17,804 bases of DNA from Betaproteobacteria bacterium (GTDB lineage Bacteria; Pseudomonadota; Gammaproteobacteria; Burkholderiales; Rhodocyclaceae). Positions within the stretch are counted from its first letter, which is position 1; the number at the start of each line of letters is the position of its first letter. Shown piece after piece: positions 11,254 to 17,804 of the stretch. The stretch lies in NCBI GenBank assembly GCA_028868235.1, contig JAGWUW010000014.1:1-17804 (forward strand), written 5' to 3'. Made by a program: the position numbers and the translations under genes. Under the pieces are notes generated by a model. The model was not told the origin of the DNA. It saw only the letters and a program-made list of their open reading frames with translations, and did no database searches.

Positions 11254-11287
11254 AATAAAAAACCCGCGCATTCGCGGGTTTTTTATT
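11254..11287. terminator. Bidirectional intrinsic terminator between ferredoxin and dynamin genes
   Basis: A perfect 15-base-pair hairpin with a CATT loop (11269-11272). The core is CCCGCG/CGCGGG (11263-11268 and 11273-11278), flanked by AATAAAAAA on the left and TTTTTTATT on the right. Each strand therefore has a GC stem followed by a T-run, so it can end the coaD-ferredoxin transcript on the plus strand and the dynamin transcript on the minus strand. Confidence 0.93.
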
Positions 11288-11308
11288 ACCTGATCGCGGC
11301 TAACCGGA

Positions 11309-13261
11309 TCAAGCTGCTGCCTGAAACTCCCGATCACTCAGCGGCACCAGCATTTCCTGAACGCGGGCAATAATTTCTTCCAAGGCATCGATCTGCTGCA
11401 GCAAGCCCTTCTCGACTCCCTCCAACTCGGCGATGCGGTCTTCCAGCGTATCGGTAGCCTGATGGATGCGCTTGATGCTTTCGAGACGGCGCTTCAACTG
11501 GATCTGGTGTTCGCGGACCTGGGTTTCCATTGGCGCCATCACGGCACGCAACCATACCTCGGCATCGCGGTTGGCATGCTCGAAGGCACGACGAACCTGG
11601 ACCGCCACTTCCTCGAAGAACTTCTGCGTGATGTTCTTTTTGTCGTGGGTCATCAGACTGAGCATGGTGTTCAGGTGATCGTTACACCACGCCTGCAAAC
11701 GGTCCAGTTCCTTCTCGTAGCGCAACAGCGAAAAGCTGGTCGGTGAGCCGAGCTTCAGACCATGCTCGACCGCAAATTTTTTGTACACCGCTTCCATCAT
11801 GGCCAGAATTTCGGTGATTTCACCGCTCGACTTGGTCAGGGCCTCGCGTGAACGGGTAAAGAAATTGGCCATCGCATCGGAGAGGGTCTTGGAAAACACT
11901 GCCTCGTCCATTGTCGTCCGTGTTTCATGCGTCAGTTGGCGCAGAACATCGAGCCCCAAATGTCCGAACAGGTTGTTGGTCAGCGTCGAGAACACGCTGC
12001 GCACGGCGTAGTAGCGCTGCAGACCGGACTCGAACTCATCCTTTTCGGCCCGCACCTTGCCCATCATGTACTCGACGACGCCTTTGTTCTTGCCGCGCAA
12101 CTCAGTCAGCTCAGTCAATTGCTCGCGCAAGCCGGTCAACCGCGACTCGAGCAAGCTACGCACGCGGCGGCTGACATCGCCGAATTCGCCTTCCGTACTA
12201 TCGCAGACGATTTCGCGCTTGGCCGGAATGAGCTCTTTGGAAAGTGCAGCCTCCAGCAGGGGAAGGCGGCTCTTCTCGAGCAAGGCTGCATCCCCGTTGA
12301 TCTTGGCGACCAGCCCTTTCTGAGCGGAGACCGGAAACACCTGGCTAGCGGGCAATTCAAGCACATTGGCACTGGATTCAACCTGCCGTACAATTTCAGC
12401 GTCAATTTCTTCCGGGGTTTTCAATTCGTCCCACTGGCCGTCGATCTTGTTGAGGACGACCATGCGCCCACGCTTGGCCATACCGCCACCACAGATGTGC
12501 TCGCGCCAAATCGCCATGTCCGATTGCGTAACCCCGGTATCAGCAGCCAGGATGAACAGCACAGCATGGGCGTTGGGCAACAGCGACAGGGTGAGTTCCG
12601 GCTCGGCACCGATGGCATTCAGGCCCGGCGTATCGAGAATGACCAACCCCTGCTTGAGCAACGGGTGGGGAAAATTAATCATCGCATGGCGCCAGCGGGG
12701 CACTTCGACCAGACCATCCTCACCTACGCTGTACAGGTCAACCTGATCCTGACCCACAGCAAAACCGAGGCGAGAGGCCTCCGCCGGCGTCACCCTGGTC
12801 GTCTCGCTAACATGGCGCAAGGCATCCTGCATGGCATCCGGCGATTCGGTATCGAGCGCCACCTGGGTCCACTCGTCCGGGAAGCGCTTGTATTCGCTAA
12901 CGCTTGAGTTGGACGAACGCGTCTGAATCGGCAGCAATTCGATATTCGGCGGCTTGTTTCCGTCAAACAGCAGCTCGGTTGGACACATCGTCGTACGACC
13001 TGCCGACGACGGCAGCATCCGGTTGCCGTAGTCGGCAAAGAATATGGCGTTGATGAGTTCCGACTTGCCGCGCGAAAACTCAGCGACGAAGGCAACATTC
13101 AAGCGGTCTTCACGCAAACGCTCGAGCATCTGGGTCAGGCGCAAATCGCTCTGAGCATCGGAAAGTTCGTTTTGACTCAGCCATGTCTGAAGTTCGCCGA
13201 TATGGGCGGCGAGGCGCGAACGCCAGGCAGAATAGGCGGCAAATTGATCGGCCAGCGACAT
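11309..13261 (-). CDS. Bacterial dynamin-like GTPase
   Basis: This is a 650-residue large GTPase of the dynamin superfamily. G motifs (numbered from ATG at 13259-13261): G1 AEFSRGKS at 60-67, with Ala in place of the first Gly of GxxxxGKS; G2 in GRTTMCPTEL near 89-98; G3 DTPG at 210-213; G4 NKID at 271-274. The rest is predicted to be mostly helical, with a long charged region and a C-terminal coiled coil rich in Leu and Glu. I see no definite membrane helix. Family members remodel or tether membranes, and some act at the nucleoid; no role can be assigned here. ATG at 13261 is preferred over TTG at 13294 because a GGGAA element lies 7 bases before it. It follows mutM on the same strand after a 66-base gap without a convincing promoter. 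No second dynamin gene, as found in BDLP pairs, is nearby. Confidence 0.87.
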   Translation of the reverse strand: MSLADQFAAYSAWRSRLAAHIGELQTWLSQNELSDAQSDLRLTQMLERLREDRLNVAFVAEFSRGKSELINAIFFADYGNRMLPSSAGRTTMCPTELLFDGNKPPNIELLPIQTRSSNSSVSEYKRFPDEWTQVALDTESPDAMQDALRHVSETTRVTPAEASRLGFAVGQDQVDLYSVGEDGLVEVPRWRHAMINFPHPLLKQGLVILDTPGLNAIGAEPELTLSLLPNAHAVLFILAADTGVTQSDMAIWREHICGGGMAKRGRMVVLNKIDGQWDELKTPEEIDAEIVRQVESSANVLELPASQVFPVSAQKGLVAKINGDAALLEKSRLPLLEAALSKELIPAKREIVCDSTEGEFGDVSRRVRSLLESRLTGLREQLTELTELRGKNKGVVEYMMGKVRAEKDEFESGLQRYYAVRSVFSTLTNNLFGHLGLDVLRQLTHETRTTMDEAVFSKTLSDAMANFFTRSREALTKSSGEITEILAMMEAVYKKFAVEHGLKLGSPTSFSLLRYEKELDRLQAWCNDHLNTMLSLMTHDKKNITQKFFEEVAVQVRRAFEHANRDAEVWLRAVMAPMETQVREHQIQLKRRLESIKRIHQATDTLEDRIAELEGVEKGLLQQIDALEEIIARVQEMLVPLSDREFQAAA

Positions 13262-13327
13262 GTATGTATTCCCGGATACTAACGGAATATCCAATCTAGC
13301 ATAAAGACAGGGGCTTGCCGAAGCTAT

Positions 13328-14161
13328 TTAATGCTGGCAGCCAGGGCAGTAATAGGTGCTGCGCCCCGCTTGGCGAATTTGTTTGACTGTACCGCCACAG
13401 CGCAGACAAGCCAAGCCTGCTCGGTCATACACTCCTGCCTGAACCTGAAAACACCCAGCCCCGCCATCACTATGCACATAATCACGGATGCTGCTGCCGC
13501 CGGCGGCAATGGCGTCCGACAAGGTTTCGCGAATGGCCGGCACCAGCACGTCGTAACGAGCGCGGCTGATCCGGTTAGCTGCTCGCAGGGGGGAGATACC
13601 TGCCCGGAAGAGGCTTTCCGAAGCATAGATATTGCCGATACCGACCACCAGATGACTATCCATGAGGGTCGGCTTGATCGGCCCGCCACGCCGGGCAATT
13701 GCAGCAAACAGCCAGTCCGGTGTAAATACATCCGACAACGGTTCGATCCCTTGCGTAGCCAGCAACGGATGCTGCCCCGCCTGTTCCGGTGGCCCTGCCT
13801 GCCAGAGGACGACACCGAAGCGGCGGGGGTCGGCCAGGCGCAAAGTCTGGGTCGGCAGGACGAGATCGAAATGGTCGTGCTTCTCGGGCGGCAGATCGGG
13901 CGGCACGAAACGCAGGTTGCCCGACATGCCCAAGTGAATGATCAGGCTGCCCTCCATTTCTCCGTTACGACAGTCGATTAGCAAATACTTCGCCCGTCGT
14001 CGTACGGCCATGATTTGGCAACCCGGCAACAGATCGCTCAGTTCACGCGGAATCTCGCGCCGCAATTTCGGCACCCTGATCACCACCCCAGAAACATTCT
14101 GCCCGAGCAACTCCGGCTCGATACCGCGACGACAGACTTCCACCTCCGGCAATTCCGGCAT
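13328..14161 (-). CDS. mutM: Formamidopyrimidine-DNA glycosylase MutM (Fpg)
   Basis: This bifunctional DNA glycosylase/AP lyase excises 8-oxoguanine and formamidopyrimidines. The 277-residue protein has every key element: the N-terminal PELPEVE with catalytic Pro2 and Glu3 (counting Met as 1), Lys58 in RRRAKYLL, the PTLMD and GIGNIYASE segments of the helix-two-turn-helix region (164-182), and a C-terminal zinc finger with Cys252, Cys255, Cys272 and Cys275. The frame is open upstream to 14314, but ATG at 14159-14161 yields the invariant MPELPE start and has a GGAGGG Shine-Dalgarno 7 bases before it. It is divergent from the TPR gene, with about 51 bases between the annotated starts. Confidence 0.97.
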   Translation of the reverse strand: MPELPEVEVCRRGIEPELLGQNVSGVVIRVPKLRREIPRELSDLLPGCQIMAVRRRAKYLLIDCRNGEMEGSLIIHLGMSGNLRFVPPDLPPEKHDHFDLVLPTQTLRLADPRRFGVVLWQAGPPEQAGQHPLLATQGIEPLSDVFTPDWLFAAIARRGGPIKPTLMDSHLVVGIGNIYASESLFRAGISPLRAANRISRARYDVLVPAIRETLSDAIAAGGSSIRDYVHSDGGAGCFQVQAGVYDRAGLACLRCGGTVKQIRQAGRSTYYCPGCQH

Positions 14162-14168
14162 TGCTTGT

Positions 14169-14174
14169 CCCTCC
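14169..14174 (-). promoter_or_regulatory. Shine-Dalgarno of mutM
   Basis: The minus strand reads GGAGGG, 7 bases before the ATG at 14159-14161. It supports the MPELPE start over longer in-frame readings. Confidence 0.75.
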
Positions 14175-14212
14175 GGGCAAACCCCAATAACATCGCAAAC
14201 TAATCGAATTTT

Positions 14213-15976
14213 ATGCGTTCCAACGCACAACATCTGCACCATCTCCACCGAAAGCCGTCCATGCAACCGAAGTACCTCGCCGCCGCACTCACCCTCGCCC
14301 TTGGATTGACCCACGGCGGACTCGGCCTGGCTGCCAGCGATCCACCGGCCCCCGGCGCAAGCAAGCGTCCCGCTACGCGGGTGTCGTCGGAGGATCTCTT
14401 GGCCCGCACCGTATTTCAGGCGCTAGTCGGTGAATTCGCCTTACAGCGAGGCGATCCCAAACTAAGCTCCGACGCTTGGGCCGACCTCGCAGTCCGCACC
14501 CGCGACCCCAAGGTCATCGCCAGAGCTACCGAGGTCGCCGGGTTTGCTCGCCAATACGACCGCGCGCTGGAACTCTCGAAATTGTGGCTTGAGGTCGAGC
14601 CGGACTCTGTTCAAGCAAAGCAAACGCAATCGTCGCTGCTGGTCATGGCCAATCGCCTCGATGACCTGGCACCGCAACTGGCCACCCTTCTCGAACAGGA
14701 CAAGCCGAATGCCGGAGGCAACCTGCTGCACCTGAATCGCATGCTGAGCAAGGTCAGCGACAAGAAGGCCGTGCAAAGCTTGATCGACAAAGTCGCCGCC
14801 CCTTACGACAGTCTGCCGGAAGCGCACTTTGCCATGGCCCAGGCGGCTGCCAACGTGGGAGACAATCTGCGCGCACTTACTGAAACCGAAAAATCCCTGC
14901 AACTGCGCCCAGGCTGGGAAACCGCTGCCATCGCCCGCGCCCAACTGCAAGCTCGCCAGTCGACCAATACTGCCATCGACAGCCTGGACGATTTCGTCAG
15001 CCGCAACCCGAACGCCAATGACGCCCGCCTGACCCTGGCCCGCCTGCTTATTAGCGAAAAGCGCTACGACGAAGCGCGCCGCCACTTTGATCGCCTCATC
15101 AAGGACAACCCGGATAATCCGGAAGTCATCTACCCGGTCGCCATGCTTGCCTTGCAGCAAGGCGATACGGACACCGGCCGCGCACAACTCGAAAACCTGC
15201 TGAAAACGGATTTCCCGGACAAGAACACCATCCATTTCTTTCTTGGCCAACTCGACCAGGAACAGAAAAATCCGGAAGCTGCTCTCGCCCATTACCGGCA
15301 GGTCACGTCCGGCGAGCAGTACGTCCCGGCTCGCTCACGGGCGGCCCAAATCCTGCTACAACAAGGCAAGGTCGATGAAGCGCGTGACTTGCTGCACAAC
15401 ACTCGTGGCAGTACGCCCGCCGAGCGCACCCAGCTCGTCCTCGCCGAATCACAATTACTACGCGAAGCCGGACGCAACAACGAAGCCTATATCGTCCTCG
15501 ACCGCGCCCTGGCTGCCCAACCAAACGACACAGATTTACTCTACGAAGGGGCACTGACAGCAGAACGCATCGGCAAAGCGGACATCCTCGAGATGCACCT
15601 CAAGCACCTGCTGGCGCTCAAGCCTGACCATGCCCACGCCCTGAATGCATTTGGCTATTCGCTGGCCGAACGCAACGTCCGGCTGCCCGAAGCTCACGAA
15701 CTGATTGCAAAGGCACTCGCCCTGCTCCCGGAAGATCCCTTCATCATGGACAGCATGGGCTGGGTGCTCTATCGCCAGGGCAAGCTTACCGAAGCCCTGC
15801 AGACGCTGGAAAAAGCCTACCAGATCAATGCCGACCCAGAAATTGCAGCCCATTTGGGTGAAGTCCTGTGGTCGCTACAGCGCAAGGACGAAGCGCGCCA
15901 CCTCCTGCTTGATGCTTACAAGGCGCATCCTGATAACGAAACACTGACCAGCACTGTCAAGAAACTTCTACCTTGA
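14213..15976 (+). CDS. Exported tetratricopeptide repeat protein
   Basis: This is a TPR protein of 587 residues if read from ATG 14213, or 571 from ATG 14261. The second start gives a compact signal peptide (MQPKYLAAALTLALG, likely cut near GLAAS) and is attractive; neither ATG has a clear Shine-Dalgarno, so I keep the longer reading with doubt. Multiple degenerate TPR units run through the protein, for example around DARLTLARLLISEKRYDEAR, around HALNAFGYSLAERN, and around DSMGWVLYRQGKLTEALQTL. The product is probably a periplasmic or membrane-attached scaffold. It is joined to lolB by a TGATG overlap, an arrangement I recall in other proteobacteria (TPR-lolB-ispE-prs), which hints at an envelope or lipoprotein-related role. 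No enzymatic motif is visible. Confidence 0.88.
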   Translation: MRSNAQHLHHLHRKPSMQPKYLAAALTLALGLTHGGLGLAASDPPAPGASKRPATRVSSEDLLARTVFQALVGEFALQRGDPKLSSDAWADLAVRTRDPKVIARATEVAGFARQYDRALELSKLWLEVEPDSVQAKQTQSSLLVMANRLDDLAPQLATLLEQDKPNAGGNLLHLNRMLSKVSDKKAVQSLIDKVAAPYDSLPEAHFAMAQAAANVGDNLRALTETEKSLQLRPGWETAAIARAQLQARQSTNTAIDSLDDFVSRNPNANDARLTLARLLISEKRYDEARRHFDRLIKDNPDNPEVIYPVAMLALQQGDTDTGRAQLENLLKTDFPDKNTIHFFLGQLDQEQKNPEAALAHYRQVTSGEQYVPARSRAAQILLQQGKVDEARDLLHNTRGSTPAERTQLVLAESQLLREAGRNNEAYIVLDRALAAQPNDTDLLYEGALTAERIGKADILEMHLKHLLALKPDHAHALNAFGYSLAERNVRLPEAHELIAKALALLPEDPFIMDSMGWVLYRQGKLTEALQTLEKAYQINADPEIAAHLGEVLWSLQRKDEARHLLLDAYKAHPDNETLTSTVKKLLP

Positions 15977-16545
15977 TGGCGCGTTTTTTCCTGACGCTGG
16001 CCTTCAGCCTGCTGGTCGGTTGTGCCAGTGTGCCGCCTGCCGCCCTATCTCCCCGCGATGAGGTTCGCAACTTTTCGCTGGACGCTCGTTTCGCCTTGCG
16101 CGCCACCCTGCCTGGCCAAACCGCGCAAAGCTCGGGGGGACGCCTGAGCTGGACGCACCGGCACGACAACGACCTCATCCAGGTGGCCAATCCGCTCGGC
16201 TATGGCGTGGCCGAGATCGACGCAAAACCCACAATCTCCCGCCTGCGCACTGCCGACGGCAAGGTACGCGAATCCGCTGACCCGGACGCGCTAATCGAGG
16301 ACGTCACCGGTCTGCGCCTTCCTGTCGCCCGCCTGCCCGGCTGGCTGCTCGGCAGGCCAAGTACCGATGCCCGCATCGAAACCGACTCATTCGGTCGCCC
16401 CGGCAAACTGCACGAGGCTGGTTGGCTGGTTGATTATTTTTACGATGACGAGCGCGTCACCTCCTTGCCGGTTCGCCTGACCATCAGTCGCCCCGGCGAA
16501 ATCGAGATCAAGCTGCGTATCGAGGAATGGAGAGAAACACCGTGA
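15976..16545 (+). CDS. lolB: Outer membrane lipoprotein insertion protein LolB
   Basis: LolB accepts lipoproteins from periplasmic LolA and inserts them into the inner leaflet of the outer membrane. This 189-residue protein has a lipoprotein signal peptide with lipobox LVGC, so Cys16 should be lipidated; Ala at +2 fits the outer membrane. The body matches LolB: FSLDARFALRA, then GRLSWTHRHDNDLIQVANPLG split across the first strands, a LTGLRLPV-type segment (VTGLRLPVARLPGWLLG), and a C-terminal PVRLTISRPGEIEIKLRI strand region. ATG at 15976 overlaps the TPR stop as TGATG; a TTG directly before it is in frame but less likely. The stop overlaps ispE as GTGA. Confidence 0.92.
   Translation: MARFFLTLAFSLLVGCASVPPAALSPRDEVRNFSLDARFALRATLPGQTAQSSGGRLSWTHRHDNDLIQVANPLGYGVAEIDAKPTISRLRTADGKVRESADPDALIEDVTGLRLPVARLPGWLLGRPSTDARIETDSFGRPGKLHEAGWLVDYFYDDERVTSLPVRLTISRPGEIEIKLRIEEWRETP
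16529..16534 (+). promoter_or_regulatory. Shine-Dalgarno of ispE
   Basis: GGAGAG, inside the 3' end of lolB and 7 bases before GTG 16542-16544. It favours this GTG over the in-frame ATG at 16527, which overlaps the element itself. Confidence 0.7.
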
Positions 16546-17390
16546 ATCGCCAAACCTGGGACAGCGCCTGGCCAGCCCCCGCCAAACTGAATTTATTCCT
16601 GCATGTGGTCGGCCGCCGCGATGACGGCTACCACCTGCTGCAAACAGTCTTCCGCTTCATCGACCGCGCCGATACACTACGTTTTGCCCCCCGCAATGAT
16701 GGCGACATCGTTCTCGCCACACCCACTCCTGGCGTCCCGGCCGAAAGCGACCTGACCGTTCGCGCCGCCCGCCTCCTGCAGGCGGCAACCGGTTGCCGCC
16801 AGGGAGCCACCATCTACCTCGACAAACAACTGCCGATGGGCGGGGGGCTAGGCGGTGGCTCATCCGATGCGGCAACCGTCCTGCTCGCCCTCAACCACCT
16901 CTGGCAGACCGGGCTCAGCCGTCCACAACTGGAAAAACTGGGTCTGACGCTGGGTGCTGATGTGCCAGTATTCGTGCACGGTCGAAACACCTTCGCCGAA
17001 GGCATCGGCGAAGCATTCACCGATGTCGAACTACCCTTCGAGAGCTATCTGGTTCTGCATCCTGACGCCCATGTACCGACTGCCGCCATTTTCGGCGCGC
17101 CTGAACTGAAACGCGACACCCCGGCCATGCACCCAAGGGATTGGCGACATGGCACCGGCCACAATGATCTTGAAACCGTGGCTTGCGCCAAATTTCCACC
17201 TGTTGCTGCAGCCCTAGCCTGGCTGAAGACAAAAGCGCCTCACGCGATGATGACTGGATCCGGCGCCTGCGTATTCGCCGGCTTTGCCACGCACAGCGAG
17301 GCCGAAACCGCGCAGGCCGCGCTGCCCGGCGGTGTAAGCGCCTGGGTCGCCGACGGCCTGGCAGAACATCCGCTAGCAGAAATTCAATAA
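16542..17390 (+). CDS. ispE: 4-diphosphocytidyl-2-C-methyl-D-erythritol kinase IspE
   Basis: IspE phosphorylates CDP-methylerythritol with ATP in the non-mevalonate isoprenoid pathway. It is a 282-residue GHMP kinase of normal length. The substrate-binding PAKLNLFLHVVGRRDDGYH begins at residue 12, the glycine-rich ATP loop PMGGGLGGGSSDAA is at 98-111, the LGADVPVF segment with the likely catalytic Asp140 follows, and the C-terminal GSGACVFAGF motif is present. GTG at 16542-16544 overlaps the lolB stop and has a GGAGAG Shine-Dalgarno. ATG 16527 would add five residues and cannot be excluded. Confidence 0.95.
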   Translation: MNRQTWDSAWPAPAKLNLFLHVVGRRDDGYHLLQTVFRFIDRADTLRFAPRNDGDIVLATPTPGVPAESDLTVRAARLLQAATGCRQGATIYLDKQLPMGGGLGGGSSDAATVLLALNHLWQTGLSRPQLEKLGLTLGADVPVFVHGRNTFAEGIGEAFTDVELPFESYLVLHPDAHVPTAAIFGAPELKRDTPAMHPRDWRHGTGHNDLETVACAKFPPVAAALAWLKTKAPHAMMTGSGACVFAGFATHSEAETAQAALPGGVSAWVADGLAEHPLAEIQ

Positions 17391-17418
17391 AAGGCTGGAT
17401 TTCCCGAAACGACTCCTG

Positions 17419-17424
17419 TATTAT
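17419..17424 (+). promoter_or_regulatory. Candidate -10 element of the tRNA-Gln promoter
   Basis: TATTAT followed by a GC-rich stretch (CGCGCC), the kind of discriminator typical of stringently controlled stable-RNA promoters. The hexamer 17 bases upstream (TGGATT) is a poor -35. It lies in the 74-base gap 17391-17464 between ispE and the tRNA. Confidence 0.45.
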
Positions 17425-17464
17425 TCGCGCCTCGCTTGGACGCGAACCCGTTCAAGTGACCCGC

Positions 17465-17541
17465 TGGGGAGTCGCCAAGTTGGTCAAGGCACCGGATTTT
17501 GATTCCGGCATTCGAAGGTTCGAATCCTTCTTCCCCAGCCA
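17465..17541 (+). tRNA. tRNA-Gln (anticodon UUG)
   Basis: A full cloverleaf can be drawn. Acceptor stem TGGGGAG pairs with TTCCCCA (17531-17537, one G-U pair at the base). Anticodon stem CCGGA/TCCGG encloses loop TTTTGAT (17497-17503) with anticodon TTG at 17499-17501. The T arm contains GGTTCGAATCC. Discriminator G at 17538 is followed by an encoded CCA. The U1-A72 first pair is typical of glutamine tRNA. It sits between ispE and prs. Confidence 0.96.
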
Positions 17542-17549
17542 AGCTTCCT

Positions 17550-17580
17550 TCGGGCAGGTCACAAGCCTGCCCGATTTTCA
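17550..17580 (+). terminator. Probable intrinsic terminator after tRNA-Gln
   Basis: An 8-base-pair stem CGGGCAGG/CCTGCCCG (17551-17558 and 17566-17573), extended by one T-A pair, with a 7-base loop, followed by ATTTTCATT. The T-run is short and broken, so termination may be partial, leaving some transcription into prs 52 bases downstream. It could also serve as a processing hairpin bounding the tRNA precursor. Confidence 0.65.
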
Positions 17581-17631
17581 TTGTGGCGGGCAAAATGCAA
17601 TGCGCATGCACGAGTCCGGAGGAATGTGAAA

Positions 17632-17804
17632 ATGGCCTACAACAGCCTGATGGTCTTCACCGGCAATGCCAACCCCAAGCTGGCTGCCGACGTCGCTGAA
17701 CAGCTCAATGTCGACCTGGGTCGCGCCAATGTTGGCCGCTTCTCCGACGGCGAAGTCTCCGTCGAACTCCAGGAACACGTTCGCGGCCGCGACATCTTCG
17801 TGCT
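17632..17804 (+). CDS. prs: Ribose-phosphate pyrophosphokinase Prs (3' end outside window)
   Basis: The first 57 codons are visible, running off the right edge. The start [18 protein letters not shown], followed by [22 protein letters not shown], is the N-terminal signature of PRPP synthetase, which makes phosphoribosyl pyrophosphate from ribose 5-phosphate and ATP for nucleotide, histidine and tryptophan synthesis. ATG at 17632 has a GGAGG Shine-Dalgarno (17618-17622) 9 bases before it. I see no convincing separate promoter in 17581-17617, so it may be read from upstream through the tRNA terminator, or from a promoter I cannot recognise. Confidence 0.95.
   Translation, partial: MAYNSLMVFTGNANPKLAADVAEQLNVDLGRANVGRFSDGEVSVELQEHVRGRDIFV

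Noticed and set aside
11927..12907. A 326-codon open frame on the plus strand opposite the dynamin gene
   Set aside because: It lies wholly antisense to a gene with clear GTPase motifs, shows no recognisable domain, and long antisense frames are common in GC-rich coding DNA.
13262..13327. Separate promoter or terminator between mutM and the dynamin gene
   Set aside because: The best -10-like hexamer (TATGCT on the minus strand) has no matching -35, and the only hairpin (GCTT/AAGC) is four base pairs, too weak to call.
14162..14212. Sigma70 promoter between mutM and the TPR gene
   Set aside because: A TTGCTT and a TAACAT can be found on the plus strand, but they are 21 bases apart; no pair with normal spacing stands out on either strand.
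14162..14314. N-terminal extension of mutM by 51 residues
   Set aside because: The invariant catalytic N-terminus of Fpg requires MPELPE at the start, and a GGAGGG site sits directly before that ATG.

Overview
The window looks like chromosomal, mostly core DNA from a betaproteobacterium. I would guess the Rhodocyclaceae (Dechloromonas/Azonexus-like), from the GC-rich codon use, the form of the CoaD, IspE and Prs proteins, and a gene order that broadly matches the ftsYEX / M16 pair / rsmD / coaD / ferredoxin / mutM neighbourhood I remember from Pseudomonas. The taxon is inference, since there is no rRNA here. No insertion sequence, phage gene or CRISPR array is visible. No gap between genes exceeds about 125 bases.

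Layout. (1) Bases 1-2907, plus strand: the 3' part of a large hybrid sensor kinase with a PhnD-like periplasmic ligand domain. (2) Bases 2929-7150, minus strand: ftsY, ftsE and ftsX, followed by an exported FAD-dependent oxidoreductase that overlaps the end of ftsX. (3) Bases 7274-11238, plus strand, divergent from ftsY: a catalytic and a non-catalytic M16 peptidase, rsmD, coaD and a 2[4Fe-4S] ferredoxin, closed by a strong bidirectional terminator. (4) Bases 11309-14161, minus strand: mutM followed by a bacterial dynamin-like GTPase. (5) Bases 14213-17804, plus strand, divergent from mutM: an exported TPR protein, lolB, ispE, tRNA-Gln(UUG), and the start of prs.

The genes serve the envelope and core metabolism. 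FtsY is the signal-recognition-particle receptor. FtsEX controls septal wall hydrolases. LolB inserts lipoproteins in the outer membrane. The M16 pair is a probable periplasmic peptidase. RsmD modifies 16S rRNA, CoaD makes dephospho-CoA, IspE and Prs feed isoprenoid and nucleotide synthesis, and MutM removes oxidised guanine. Many neighbours overlap at stop/start codons (TGATG, GTGA, TTGA), which suggests strong translational coupling. Three genes (the oxidoreductase, rsmD, coaD) apparently start with TTG inside such overlaps.

I did not find a clearly new system. The least explained items are the Tat-type oxidoreductase after ftsX, the PhnD-fused hybrid kinase with no visible partner, the solitary dynamin-like GTPase, and a GGCTAGC-type palindrome recurring in the two gaps around ftsY.
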